A stretch of 64,000 nucleotides of DNA from Clostridia bacterium (GCA_017461625.1 JAFTXJ010000017.1:1-64000); one strand, 5' to 3'. Positions 1 through 8,631 are shown, numbered from the stretch's first letter. Numbers and translations are program-made. Notes: generated by a model from the sequence alone, not told the origin.

Positions 1-141
1 TACACTTTTACAACAACGAGAGAATCCAACTTAAAACAAAACTGACTCCCCTTGAAAAACGAAATCAGTTTGTTGCTTAAAATTAAATCTTACCTACCAT
101 AGGTGCTTTTTTGTACTGTCTGCACAATTTGGGGCAGTTCA
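1..141 (+). mobile_element. Right end of an IS3-family insertion sequence (partial)
   Basis: The 3' end of an IS3/IS150-type transposase (3-80) is followed by about 60 bp ending in GGGGCAGTTCA (131-141). This reads like an IS3 right terminal repeat, which ends in CA; the left end would start TGAACTGCCCC. The rest of the element lies outside the window, so whether it is intact cannot be judged. Confidence 0.6.
3..80 (+). CDS. IS3-family transposase OrfB, C-terminal 25 residues
   Basis: Only the last 25 codons are inside the window, ending in TAA at 78-80. The peptide contains YNNERIQLKTKLTPLE and then RNQ. This matches the conserved C-terminal tail of the DDE integrase (OrfB) of IS3/IS150-type elements, where a YYN-R-----L---P--YR pattern follows the catalytic glutamate. 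The enzyme would catalyse cut-and-copy transposition of its own element. The tail directly precedes a candidate right terminal repeat. Identification rests on this short motif only. The reading frame is intact up to the window edge. Confidence 0.65.
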   Translation, partial: HFYNNERIQLKTKLTPLEKRNQFVA

Positions 142-207
142 CCTTTGAGAGGCTTTTTATTTATTACAAGTTTTTCTTTCACACAATCACCTCATCAATA
201 TTATGTC

Positions 208-237
208 TTGACAGATGTTATAAATATATGTTATAAT
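208..237 (+). promoter_or_regulatory. Sigma-A type promoter of a small transcript
   Basis: TTGACA at 208-213 and TATAAT at 232-237 are separated by 18 bp. This is near-consensus and should start transcription near 244. It drives the short hairpin-terminator unit at 244-316, not directly the GH35 gene, which has its own promoter-like sequence after the terminator. Confidence 0.65.
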
Positions 238-243
238 TCCTAA

Positions 244-316
244 CATACAGCAGAGGGGGGATTTTATATATCCAAATGCTGCTGTTAAAACCTGCTCTTC
301 GGGGCAGGTTTTTTCT
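244..316 (+). ncRNA. Candidate small RNA or attenuated leader (about 70 nt)
   Basis: The transcript predicted from the promoter at 208-237 would contain a hairpin with arms ACAGCAG (247-253) and CTGCTGT (279-285). A Rho-independent terminator follows, with arms AACCTGC (289-295) and GCAGGTT (304-310) and then a U-run. The first hairpin holds a G-rich loop (GAGGGGGG). I recognise no known riboswitch class. It could be a free small RNA or an attenuator for the downstream beta-galactosidase. Confidence 0.45.
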
Positions 317-344
317 TGTTTTATTCTTATCTTTATGTTATATT
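316..344 (+). promoter_or_regulatory. Putative promoter of the GH35 gene
   Basis: TTGTTT (316-321) and TATATT (339-344) have a 17 bp spacer and lie immediately after the upstream terminator. Transcription would begin near 351, giving a short leader to the Shine-Dalgarno GGAGG at 362-366. Confidence 0.4.
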
Positions 345-372
345 AAATTATACTTATTTTCGGAGGGATACG

Positions 373-2112
373 ATGACTTTTGAAATCAAGGGAAATCAGT
401 TTATAAAAGACGGTAAACCTGTTAAACTCATTTCAGGTGCTGTTCATTATTTTCGTAATCTGCCCGACACATGGCAGGACATTTTCAAAAAGATGAAGGC
501 TATGGGTCTTAACTGCGTTGAAACCTACTGTGCCTGGAATATGCACGAAAAGCACCCCGGTGAATTTGATTTCAGCGACATTTTAGATATTGCAAAATTT
601 ATTGAAACTGCCCGTAATGAAGGTCTTATGGCGATTGTCCGCCCCGGCCCTTACATCTGCGCTGAGTGGGAATTCGGCGGTCTGCCCTGGTGGATTCAGG
701 CTGATGAAAATATTGAAATCCGTTGTTCAAACGAGGCTTATATCAAATATTTTGACCGTTATCTCGACCATCTTTTTGATGAAATCCGCCCTCTGCTTTG
801 CACCAACGGAGGCAACATCATTATGCTTCAGTGCGAAAACGAATACGGTTATTACGGTGATGACAGAAAATATCTTCAGTATCTTAAAGAGGGCTACGTA
901 AAACGAGGAATCGATGTTCCCCTTTTCACCTCAGACGGAACTGAAGAAAACCATATTCTTGACGGCTCAATTGATGGTTGCCTCTCTACCCTCAATTTCG
1001 GCAGCCGTGTTGAAGAAAATTTCAAAGCTCACGACATTCTTTACCCCGACAGCCCGAAAATGTGCATGGAAATGTGGAACGGCTGGTTTGACGCATGGGG
1101 TGACGACAAGCATCATACCACCTCTGCCGAGGATTATGCAAAGGCTGTTGACGATATGCTCACCAGAGGCAGCGTGAATATGTATATGTTCATCGGTGGT
1201 ACAAACTTCGGCTTTACCAGCGGTGCAAACCACTATGAAAAGTTTGCTCCCGATGTAACAAGCTACGACTATGATGCTCTTCTTTCAGAATGTGGTGATG
1301 TTACTCCAAAATATATGGCAATCCGTGAAATTATCAAAAAGCATACAAATGCCGAGTTGCCCGAAATCCCTCAGAATCGCAAAAAACTGTCTTATGGCAA
1401 GACAATTTTAACACAACAGGCTGGTATTTTTGAAAATCTCGACAATCTTTCATCGCCTGTTCATTCCGACGTTCCTTTGTGTATGGAAAAATATTCTCAG
1501 GGCTACGGCTACATTGCTTACCGTTCAACCCTTAACCGTGATTATAACGATGTTACCCTTTCGTTTGAAAGCATTGGCGACCGTGCACAGATTTACATTA
1601 ACAAAAACCTCGTGGGAATTGTTTATATCAACGATGATAAGCTTGAAATTAATTTCTCTGCCAAAGAGGGTGATGTTCTTACCGTTCTTTGTGAAAATAT
1701 GGGCAGAGCTAACTTCGGCAGCAAAATGATGCGTAAAAAAGGCATTGCAGGTCGACTTCTTATTGACGACAAAATTCACTTCGACTGGGATGTTTATACA
1801 CTCCCGATGAATAACCTTGACAAGGTGGTTTATTCACCTGAAATTCCTGAAGAAAAATCGGTATTTTACAAAGGCACTTTCACCGTTAATGAAGCAGCCG
1901 ACACATTTATTAAGCTCGACAATTTCACAAAAGGCTTTGTAGTTGTCAACGGCTTTAATCTTGGCAGATATTGGGAAATCGGCCCGCAACGCACACTTTA
2001 TCTCCCCGCTTCACTTCTCAGATCGGGAGAAAATGAAATTGTTGTTTTTGAGTCCGACGGAATCAAAGGTGTTCCAGAAGTGGAATTTTGCGACACACCT
2101 GTTCTTGAATAA
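373..2112 (+). CDS. Beta-galactosidase, glycoside hydrolase family 35
   Basis: 579 residues. Retaining beta-galactosidase that removes terminal beta-linked galactose from oligosaccharides. The first half is the GH35 TIM barrel: FEIKGNQFIKDGKPVKLISG and AVHYFR at the N-terminus, then VRPGPYICAEWEFGGLPWW. The acid/base Glu is about residue 157 in QCENEYG and the nucleophile Glu about 233 in CMEMWNGW. The C-terminal beta domains end in a FVVVNGFNLGRYW motif typical of the family. There is no signal peptide, so it probably acts in the cytoplasm on imported sugars. The ATG at 373 is chosen because GGAGG lies 6 bp upstream; a longer open frame from 316 has no ribosome site and overlaps the promoter. 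No co-transcribed neighbour is seen. Confidence 0.9.
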   Translation: MTFEIKGNQFIKDGKPVKLISGAVHYFRNLPDTWQDIFKKMKAMGLNCVETYCAWNMHEKHPGEFDFSDILDIAKFIETARNEGLMAIVRPGPYICAEWEFGGLPWWIQADENIEIRCSNEAYIKYFDRYLDHLFDEIRPLLCTNGGNIIMLQCENEYGYYGDDRKYLQYLKEGYVKRGIDVPLFTSDGTEENHILDGSIDGCLSTLNFGSRVEENFKAHDILYPDSPKMCMEMWNGWFDAWGDDKHHTTSAEDYAKAVDDMLTRGSVNMYMFIGGTNFGFTSGANHYEKFAPDVTSYDYDALLSECGDVTPKYMAIREIIKKHTNAELPEIPQNRKKLSYGKTILTQQAGIFENLDNLSSPVHSDVPLCMEKYSQGYGYIAYRSTLNRDYNDVTLSFESIGDRAQIYINKNLVGIVYINDDKLEINFSAKEGDVLTVLCENMGRANFGSKMMRKKGIAGRLLIDDKIHFDWDVYTLPMNNLDKVVYSPEIPEEKSVFYKGTFTVNEAADTFIKLDNFTKGFVVVNGFNLGRYWEIGPQRTLYLPASLLRSGENEIVVFESDGIKGVPEVEFCDTPVLE

Positions 2113-2145
2113 TACAATAAAGATGAATAAATATCCAAAAAAATC

Positions 2146-2174
2146 TTGACATATACATTTTTTACTGTTAGAAT
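2146..2174 (+). promoter_or_regulatory. Promoter of the T-box/ABC importer operon
   Basis: TTGACA at 2146-2151 and TAGAAT at 2169-2174 with a 17 bp spacer. Transcription should start near 2181, just before stem I of the T-box leader. Confidence 0.7.
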
Positions 2175-2181
2175 TATTCCA

Positions 2182-2453
2182 TGTTAAATATTCAAAAAGC
2201 GTTTGAGCAAAAAGAGTAGGTCGGTGAAAGCCTGCAGAGAGTTGCCGTTTGGTGCGAGGCAATGGTATTACCCGTCTGAAGTTCATTTTGCGAGCCGTGT
2301 GTTGAAATTTGCAGTAGACACAACGGGTGCGACCGTTACATCGCTAAGACTTTTAAGCCTATTAAGGTCTTAACCGCAAGGTTAAGTACGAAAGCAGAGT
2401 GGTACCGCGATTTATTCGTCCCTGTATTCATAGAATACAGGGATTTTTTTGTT
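2182..2453 (+). promoter_or_regulatory. T-box leader (tRNA-sensing riboswitch)
   Basis: Stem I shows an AGAGAG bulge followed by a TTGCC/GGCAA hairpin with loop GTTTGGTGCGA. The T-box proper, CAGAGTGGTACCGCG, is at about 2395-2409. A terminator (CCCTGTATTC and GAATACAGGG arms, then a T-run) occupies 2420-2450. Uncharged tRNA pairing would favour the antiterminator and expression of the ABC importer. The specifier loop reads CTGAAG-TTC-A, so the codon is most simply TTC (Phe) at 2282-2284. That reading is an inference from loop position. Confidence 0.9.
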
Positions 2454-2507
2454 GGTAATTTCACGGCTGAGCCGTGTGGTTATAAATAAATTTTAGGAGT
2501 AATATTT

Positions 2508-3443
2508 ATGAAAAAAATTGTTTCTCTTGTTATGGCACTCGTTCTTTGTGTTGCAGTTTGCTTCTCACTTGCTTCCTGCAACAATGCTGAAGAAAAAACC
2601 GCTTATACAGTTGGTATCTGCCAGCTTATGGAGCACGAATCACTTGACAAAGCAACCAACGGCTTTGTTGACACATTGAAGGCTGAGCTTGAAAAAGCAG
2701 GCAAAACTGTTGAAATTGACACTCAGGTTGCAGGTGATCCCAACCTTTGCACCACTGTTATCAACACTTTCACAGCTAAAAACGTTGACCTTATTATGGC
2801 TAACGCAACACCTTGCCTTCTTGCAGCAGCAAATGCAACCACCACTATCCCCGTTCTCGGCACATCTGTAACAGACTATAAAGACACCTTCAAGGGTGAA
2901 ATCCCCGCTAACGTTTCAGGTACTTCAGACGCTGTTCCTTTTGACGAGCAGGCTCAGATGATGATTGATACTCTTAAGCTCGTTGCAGGCGACCAGGTTG
3001 GCGTTATCTACTGCACAAACGAGTCAAACTCACTTATTCAGTACAATGCAGTTAAAGCTCTTTTTGAAGCAAAGGGCATAGTAGTTAAGGCTTACACTTT
3101 CTCAGAAACAACTGAGCTTCAGGCTCTTACCACCTCTGCTGCAAATGAATGCAAAGCAATTTACATCCCCTCAGACAATACTGTTGCCGACAACGATTCA
3201 ATCGTTGGCACAATCTGCTCAGACAAGAAAGTTCCCGTTTACACAAGCTACGGCGGAGCAATCTGCTATGCAAGCCTTGCAATTGACTATTATGAGCTCG
3301 GCTGTGAGACAGGCAAAATGGCTGCAGAAATTCTCCTCGGCAACAAAACTCCTGCTGATTATGAAGTTGCAACTCTCACTCCTTCTGTTGTTTACAACGA
3401 AGAGCTTTGCGCAAATCTCGGAATTGAAGTTCCCCAAAACTAA
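2508..3443 (+). CDS. ABC transporter substrate-binding lipoprotein (TrpX type)
   Basis: 311 residues. Extracellular substrate-binding lipoprotein of the ABC.X4 (TrpXYZ-like) importer family. A lipoprotein signal peptide ends in LASC with the lipidated Cys at residue 24. The mature part has the periplasmic-binding-like fold typical of the family: a repeated alpha/beta pattern, YTVGICQLMEHESLD near the start, and ATTTIPVLGTSVTDY in the hinge. AGGAG lies upstream of the ATG. It is first in a three-gene operon under the T-box leader, so the ligand is expected to be an amino acid, probably aromatic. Family members under Trp T-boxes are called TrpX, but here the likely specifier suggests phenylalanine. 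Confidence 0.85.
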   Translation: MKKIVSLVMALVLCVAVCFSLASCNNAEEKTAYTVGICQLMEHESLDKATNGFVDTLKAELEKAGKTVEIDTQVAGDPNLCTTVINTFTAKNVDLIMANATPCLLAAANATTTIPVLGTSVTDYKDTFKGEIPANVSGTSDAVPFDEQAQMMIDTLKLVAGDQVGVIYCTNESNSLIQYNAVKALFEAKGIVVKAYTFSETTELQALTTSAANECKAIYIPSDNTVADNDSIVGTICSDKKVPVYTSYGGAICYASLAIDYYELGCETGKMAAEILLGNKTPADYEVATLTPSVVYNEELCANLGIEVPQN

Positions 3444-3462
3444 TATATAATTGAGGTAAAAA

Positions 3463-4383
3463 ATGGCTTTTTTAAATGCGTTGCCCGGTGCCGTTGCAGA
3501 GGGTCTTATATGGGGTCTTATGGCAATCGGCGTTTACATATCTTACAAAATACTTGATATTGCTGACCTTACCGTTGACGGCTCTATCTGCACAGGCGGT
3601 TGTGTTTGTGCCGTGCTTATTTCAAACGGTGTACCCGTTTGGCTGAGTATTGTTATTGCATTTTTTGCAGGCATGCTCACAGGTGTGGTAACAGGGCTTC
3701 TTCACACCGCTTTGGGAATCCCCTCCATTCTTGCAGGTATTCTCACACAGCTTATGCTTTATTCGGTAAACCTTTCAATCCTCGGCGGCAAATCACTTAT
3801 TGCAATAAACCCCAGAGAAAACAATCTTTTAATGCATATGAGTGATAACCCAAGTGCTATTGTTGCAGGTGTTATTGTTGTAACCGCAACAATCATATTG
3901 CTTTGGCTCTTTTTCTACACCGAGGTTGGTCTTACCCTTAAATCAACCGGTGACAACCCTGATATGAGCTGTGCTCAAGGCGTAAACGTTAACTTTAACA
4001 AGGTTCTCGGCCTTGCAATTTCAAACGGTATTGTTGCTTTGGCCGGAGCAATGCTTGCCCAGTACAAAGGCTCTGCCAACATCAATGACGGCCGCGGTGC
4101 CATTGTTATAGGCCTTGCCGCAATTTTCATCGGACTCTCTGTTTCAATGAAAATCAAGCCCAACTTTGTTGTCAGCCTCATCGGTGTAATCGGCGGCGGT
4201 ATTGTTTACTACATTATTTATAACTTTGTAGTTCTCCTCGGACTTAAAACCGATTACCTTAAGATGCTCTCGGCAATCATAGTTGCATTGTTCCTTGCCG
4301 TTCCCTATTTGAAAGGCAAATATTTTACGAAGCAAAAGCCCATAGCAGTTACAGAAAATGCAGGAGGTGGCAAAAATGCTTAA
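3463..4383 (+). CDS. ABC transporter permease (TrpY type)
   Basis: 306 residues, highly hydrophobic with about eight predicted membrane segments. Belongs to the BPD_transp_2 (branched-chain amino acid/ribose type) permease family, as shown by the DLTVDGSICTGG segment, the central ALGIPSILAGILTQLMLYS and an LKSTGDNPDMS loop. It forms the membrane channel for the importer whose binding protein precedes it by 19 bp and whose ATPase overlaps its 3' end by 8 bp. The ribosome site is GAGGT upstream of ATG 3463. Substrate is inferred only from the T-box leader. Confidence 0.85.
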   Translation: MAFLNALPGAVAEGLIWGLMAIGVYISYKILDIADLTVDGSICTGGCVCAVLISNGVPVWLSIVIAFFAGMLTGVVTGLLHTALGIPSILAGILTQLMLYSVNLSILGGKSLIAINPRENNLLMHMSDNPSAIVAGVIVVTATIILLWLFFYTEVGLTLKSTGDNPDMSCAQGVNVNFNKVLGLAISNGIVALAGAMLAQYKGSANINDGRGAIVIGLAAIFIGLSVSMKIKPNFVVSLIGVIGGGIVYYIIYNFVVLLGLKTDYLKMLSAIIVALFLAVPYLKGKYFTKQKPIAVTENAGGGKNA

Positions 4384-5170
4384 AATCACAAACCTCCAGA
4401 AAACATTTAACCCGGGCACTGTTAATGCTAAAACTGCCCTTAACGGACTTAACCTTACCCTTGAAGACGGTGACTTTGTTACCGTTATAGGCGGTAACGG
4501 TGCAGGCAAATCTACAATGCTCAACGCAATTGCAGGCGTGTGGAAACCTGATTACGGCACCATTGAAATTGACGGAGTTGATGTTACCAACATCCCCGAA
4601 TACAAAAGGGCAACATACCTGGGAAGAGTTTTCCAGGACCCGATGAAAGGCACTGCTCCTGATATGGAAATTGCCGAAAACCTTTCAATTGCCGCAAGAC
4701 GAGGAACAAAACGCAAGCTTAAATGGGGCATAAAAAAAGCAGAAAGAGAAGAATACAAAAAGCTCCTCGCAACCTTAGAGCTCGGTCTTGAAACAAGGCT
4801 TTCAAGTAAGGTCGGCCTCCTTTCAGGCGGTCAGCGGCAGGCAGTTACCCTTCTTATGGCAACATTGAAAAAGCCAAAGCTGTTGCTCCTTGATGAGCAC
4901 ACAGCAGCCCTTGACCCCAAAACCGCCGCTAAGGTTTTAGAAATCACAGATAAAATCGTTACGGAAAATCACCTTACCACATTGATGATTACCCACAATA
5001 TGAAAGACGCAATTGCTCACGGCAACCGTCTGATTATGATGCACGAGGGCAGAATCATTGTTGACATCAAAGGTGAAGAAAAGAAAAATCTTACCGTTGA
5101 AGATTTGATGAATCTCTTTGTTAAAGCAAGTGGTAAGGAATTCACAAACGACAGAGCCGTTCTTTCATAA
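4376..5170 (+). CDS. ABC transporter ATP-binding protein (TrpZ type)
   Basis: 264 residues. Cytoplasmic ATPase that powers the importer. Walker A GGNGAGKST is at about 39-47, the signature LLSGGQRQA at about 148, Walker B KLLLLDEHTAALDP follows, and the switch His is in MITHNMKDA. ATG 4376 is chosen because GGAGG lies 8 bp upstream. An in-frame ATG at 4358 sits before that site and is less likely. The start overlaps the permease stop by 8 bp, indicating translational coupling. The gene ends the operon, followed by a terminator. Confidence 0.9.
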   Translation: MLKITNLQKTFNPGTVNAKTALNGLNLTLEDGDFVTVIGGNGAGKSTMLNAIAGVWKPDYGTIEIDGVDVTNIPEYKRATYLGRVFQDPMKGTAPDMEIAENLSIAARRGTKRKLKWGIKKAEREEYKKLLATLELGLETRLSSKVGLLSGGQRQAVTLLMATLKKPKLLLLDEHTAALDPKTAAKVLEITDKIVTENHLTTLMITHNMKDAIAHGNRLIMMHEGRIIVDIKGEEKKNLTVEDLMNLFVKASGKEFTNDRAVLS

Positions 5171-5175
5171 AACAC

Positions 5176-5211
5176 AAAGGCTGAGCCAAAAGTTCAGCCT
5201 TTACTTTTTTG
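5176..5211 (+). terminator. Rho-independent terminator of the ABC importer operon
   Basis: AAAGGCTGA (5176-5184) pairs with TCAGCCTTT (5194-5202), followed by ACTTTTTT. Confidence 0.75.
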
Positions 5212-5260
5212 TATTTTATGATATAATTCTTTTTAATTTTGAAAGTTTTCAGGAGTTCCT

Positions 5261-6421
5261 ATGGCAACTATTCTTCTAATTGTTATTTTCATGGGATATA
5301 TCGGTCTCGGTATTCCCGATTCTCTTTTCGGTGCAGCGTGGCCGGCAATCTACAGCGATTTCGGTCTGCCGATTTCTTACGCAAACTTTGTAACAACCAT
5401 TGTTTCGTTAGGCACTATAGCCTCAAGCTTTTTCAGCTCAAGGGTTGTCAGCAGATTCGGCACGGCAAAGGTTGCCGCTGTGAGCACCGCTATGACCGCA
5501 ACGGCATTGCTTGGTTTTTCACTTTCACCAAACATAATCTGGCTTTGCCTTTTTGCAATTCCGTCAGGTCTTGGCGCAGGCAGTGTTGATGCCGCACTCA
5601 ATAACTATGTAGCACTCAATTACAAGGCAGCTCACATGAACTTTCTTCACTGCTTTTACGGAGTTGGTGTTTCGCTGAGCCCTTACTTAATGTCACTGTC
5701 TTTAACCAACAGCAACGACTGGCGCACCGGATACAAAAATGTTTTTTACATTCAGCTTGCTATTACTGCGGTGATGATTATTTCCCTCCCCCTTTGGAAA
5801 AAGGTTGGCGAAAAGAAAGCGGAAGAGGATGTTGCCCAAAAGGTTCTTAAATTCAGGGATATTATAAAAATCCCTGCGGCGAGGGCATCTATCGGAATTT
5901 TTATGGCATCCTGCGGAATCGAATCAATCTGCCTTGTATGGGGCAGCTCATTTCTTGTTGAGTCAAAAGGTCTCACTGCAGACGAAGCCGCAGGGCTGAT
6001 TACCCTTTACTTCGTCGGTCTTGCTTTGGGCAGATTTGTGTCAGGTCTTCTTGCAAACAAGCTCTCTGCCAAAGCGCTGATTATTGCAGGCGAAGTGATT
6101 CTTCTGGCTGCGGTCATTCTTCTTTTTGTTCCGTCAAACACCTATATCACAGTTGCAGGTATGTTTTTAATCGGCTTTGGTAACGGACCGGTTTTCCCAA
6201 ATATGACCCACCTCACTCCGCTTACATTCGGCAAAGAGGTTTCTCAGTCAATCATCGGCACCCAGATGGCTATGGCTTATGTAAGTATTCTTTTGTTGCC
6301 GATAGCTTTCGGTCAGCTTGCCGAGCATCTGAGTATTGGGCTTTTCCCCATTGTTCAGGCTGTTCTTTTTGTTGCAACAGCTATAACTACATTTATGATG
6401 TTCAATGGTACAAAGAAATAA
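5261..6421 (+). CDS. MFS transporter (fucose-permease-like)
   Basis: 386 residues with about twelve membrane segments, a standard major facilitator length. GYIGLGIPDSLFGAAWPAI near the N-terminus and the MNFLHCFYGVGVSLSPYLMS helix resemble the FucP/fucose-permease-like MFS branch, whose members carry sugars or related small molecules; the substrate here is not determinable. The ribosome site CAGGAG lies 5 bp before ATG 5261. It stands alone between two terminators. Confidence 0.75.
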   Translation: MATILLIVIFMGYIGLGIPDSLFGAAWPAIYSDFGLPISYANFVTTIVSLGTIASSFFSSRVVSRFGTAKVAAVSTAMTATALLGFSLSPNIIWLCLFAIPSGLGAGSVDAALNNYVALNYKAAHMNFLHCFYGVGVSLSPYLMSLSLTNSNDWRTGYKNVFYIQLAITAVMIISLPLWKKVGEKKAEEDVAQKVLKFRDIIKIPAARASIGIFMASCGIESICLVWGSSFLVESKGLTADEAAGLITLYFVGLALGRFVSGLLANKLSAKALIIAGEVILLAAVILLFVPSNTYITVAGMFLIGFGNGPVFPNMTHLTPLTFGKEVSQSIIGTQMAMAYVSILLLPIAFGQLAEHLSIGLFPIVQAVLFVATAITTFMMFNGTKK

Positions 6422-6425
6422 ATTA

Positions 6426-6455
6426 AGGAGTTGTCGTGTGACAACTCCTCTTTAT
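6426..6455. terminator. Bidirectional terminator between convergent genes
   Basis: AGGAGTTGT (6426-6434) pairs with ACAACTCCT (6441-6449). A T-rich tail follows on the plus strand and an AATTTAT tract on the minus side. It separates the MFS gene from the convergent YczE-like gene. Confidence 0.65.
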
Positions 6456-7102
6456 TTTGAAAGATACCTGTTAATGGGATTTAATAAGGGTGTAAAGAAT
6501 TTAACAACCAGCCCTGTTCCCACTGCGGCAATGAGAGTGCCTTCTCTTGCACCAACAACGGTAAAATCAAATAATATCAGCGACAGCAAAACAGACAGCA
6601 GCACATTGCTTATATCAAACGCGATTTTAACATTGCCGAACTTCTTTTTAGAGACATCTGCCACCACCTTAACAAAGGCTTCGCCTGCGTTCATTATAAC
6701 ATTTGCGGTAACCGAAAGTGCGATACCGAAGCCTAAAATCACAACCCCTGCCAAAACAAAAATCAACTGCGTTATATAGGAATTTATAGGGATAAACGAA
6801 ATACACCACATTCCGAAATCGGTAAAATATCCGCACAAAAATGACAGAGGCACCTGCAAAAGCTGAATGGGCTGAAACTTTTTTCTCAAAATCAGAATCT
6901 GACCCGCTATCAGTATGCAGTTCCACACAGTAAGCCAGTTGCCCATAGAAACATTTTCAAACCGAATGCTTAAAACATTGGGAACTGATGAAATCGGTGA
7001 AACTCCTAACTCTCCGCTTTTGGTAAATGCAATACCCAAAGCAATAAAAAACAGGCTAACTATAAAAAGGATATATCTTTTTGCAGTTTCTTTCTTCGTC
7101 AT
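6452..7102 (-). CDS. YczE/YitT-like integral membrane protein
   Basis: 216 residues. Five to six hydrophobic segments. The motif LGIAFTKSGELGVSPISSVPNVLS after the first helix and a GFGIALSVTANVIMNAGEAFV segment are typical of the YczE/YyaS/BcrU membrane family (DUF6198/COG2364). The function of this family is poorly known; a B. subtilis member lies beside surfactin genes. ATG at 7102 is preferred because AAGGTG lies upstream and it overlaps the MATE gene stop as ATGA, so translation is coupled. An ATG at 7123 would lie deeper in the MATE gene with no ribosome site. Confidence 0.7.
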   Translation of the reverse strand: MTKKETAKRYILFIVSLFFIALGIAFTKSGELGVSPISSVPNVLSIRFENVSMGNWLTVWNCILIAGQILILRKKFQPIQLLQVPLSFLCGYFTDFGMWCISFIPINSYITQLIFVLAGVVILGFGIALSVTANVIMNAGEAFVKVVADVSKKKFGNVKIAFDISNVLLSVLLSLILFDFTVVGAREGTLIAAVGTGLVVKFFTPLLNPINRYLSK

Positions 7103-8460
7103 TTTATCACCTTGCTTTTCCACTTACCGCTGAAATAAAATACAATTCCGATTACGAACGGGGTATATCCCGCCAAAGCATCACCAAGCCAGAAGCCGAT
7201 GTAACCCATATTAAATACCAATCCGAACAGCACGGATAATCCGATTCTCATAATAATTCCGTCAAAAATTGCAGTTGCAAAGTTGATTTTATGGATTCCG
7301 CTGCCGTTGATAAGGGCATTCATCGGTGCCCTGAAAGCACTGCCGAAGAAGATAACCGTTGCAACGGTGATATATTCCATCGCCACTGCAAGGACCGCTT
7401 TGTCTGAAGTGAAGAGACCGAAAATCTGCTGAGGGAACATATGCACAAGCACCGACATCACTGCAGAAATGCAAAGCCCCGAAGCAAAAAGAGTAACCAT
7501 AATTTTAGGAACTCGCTTAAACTGCTTTGCTCCGATATTCTGACCAACCATTGATGAACCTGCCGTGTTGAGCGAATTTGAAAGAAGATTGCTTATACTG
7601 TTGACCTTGTTAGCAACACCTGCGAAGGCTGAAACCACAACACCATAGGAGTTTATCCATGAATTTACAAACAGCTTTGAAAAGTGGATTGATGCACTTT
7701 TGATTGCCATAGGTACGCCCAGCTTAATAAGCTCCGAAAGCATCGGTTTATCCCAATCCCAAAAATATTTAGCCTGAAATTCAAATCCGAAATCATCTTT
7801 TCTTTTATACAAAAAGACACAACAGCTCAAAAAGCTCACTGCCTGGCTGATTACCGTTGCAAGGGCTGCACCGGATGACCCCATAGACATATATTTTACA
7901 AAAATTATGTCAAGAATAATGTTGAGAACAGCAGCGATGCTGATAAAAACAAACGGATGCTTTGAATCGCCCATACCTCTGAGCACTGCACTGACCATGT
8001 TGTAACCGTAAATAAACACCATGCCCACAATACAGACGGTGGAATATCCCAAAGCCTCTGTAAATGCCTCTTCGGGAGTATTCATCAAGGTTAAAATCTG
8101 CCTTCTGAAAACAAGACAAACAACACTGAGCACCGCGGCGATTATAGTTAAAAAAGAAAACATTGATGCAATAAATCTGCCCAATCGCTCTTTTTTGCCT
8201 GCACCTATATACTGTGAAACTATAACCTGACCCGCATTAGAAAATCCCATTGCAATAAAAGTTAAAAAGCTTGACACATCACCGCCAATGCTGACAGCAG
8301 AAAGTCCCGTTTTGCCCATTACGTGCCCGACCACAACCATATCCACCATATTATACACAACCTGCAAAAGGCTTGATAAAAACAGCGGTGTTGCAAAGGT
8401 AAAAAGCTGTTTTGCTATATTTCCTTGTGTAAAGTCAGAAATCAGTGTTTTATTTTTCAT
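7099..8460 (-). CDS. MATE family efflux transporter
   Basis: 453 residues, about twelve membrane segments. The N-terminus GNIAKQLFTFATPLFLSSLL and the VDMVVVGHVMGKTGLSAVS segment are the classical MATE signature, with the second half-repeat starting near LIKLGVPMAIKSA. Such transporters export cationic drugs or metabolites using Na+ or H+. Two adjacent ATGs (8463 and 8460) follow GGAG; the second has the better spacing of 7 bp. First gene of a two-gene operon with the YczE-like gene. The promoter region carries a perfect inverted repeat (8496-8520) that could bind a repressor. Confidence 0.85.
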   Translation of the reverse strand: MKNKTLISDFTQGNIAKQLFTFATPLFLSSLLQVVYNMVDMVVVGHVMGKTGLSAVSIGGDVSSFLTFIAMGFSNAGQVIVSQYIGAGKKERLGRFIASMFSFLTIIAAVLSVVCLVFRRQILTLMNTPEEAFTEALGYSTVCIVGMVFIYGYNMVSAVLRGMGDSKHPFVFISIAAVLNIILDIIFVKYMSMGSSGAALATVISQAVSFLSCCVFLYKRKDDFGFEFQAKYFWDWDKPMLSELIKLGVPMAIKSASIHFSKLFVNSWINSYGVVVSAFAGVANKVNSISNLLSNSLNTAGSSMVGQNIGAKQFKRVPKIMVTLFASGLCISAVMSVLVHMFPQQIFGLFTSDKAVLAVAMEYITVATVIFFGSAFRAPMNALINGSGIHKINFATAIFDGIIMRIGLSVLFGLVFNMGYIGFWLGDALAGYTPFVIGIVFYFSGKWKSKVIK

Positions 8461-8495
8461 CATTTTGCTCCAAAAGTATTTCTTTATTGATATAA

Positions 8496-8520
8496 TACCA
8501 CAAATTTCCTGTTTGTGGTA
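8496..8520. promoter_or_regulatory. Operator-like inverted repeat upstream of the MATE operon
   Basis: TACCACAAA (8496-8504) and TTTGTGGTA (8512-8520) form a perfect 9-7-9 palindrome. It lies 36 bp upstream of the MATE start, where the minus-strand promoter should be, and faces the divergent UPF0371 gene. Repressor binding is inferred. Confidence 0.45.
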
Positions 8521-8631
8521 AACTTTTTTAACAATTAATCTTTTACTTTGCAAATAATTGTGATATACTTAAATTTAGAGTTTGAATAATAAATATATCA
8601 AACCTTTCCAAAGGTGAAAGAGGTCTTTTTG

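Noticed and set aside
2182-2453. Reading the T-box as tryptophan-specific because the operon is TrpXYZ-like
   Set aside because: No TGG was found at the expected specifier position; TTC fits better.
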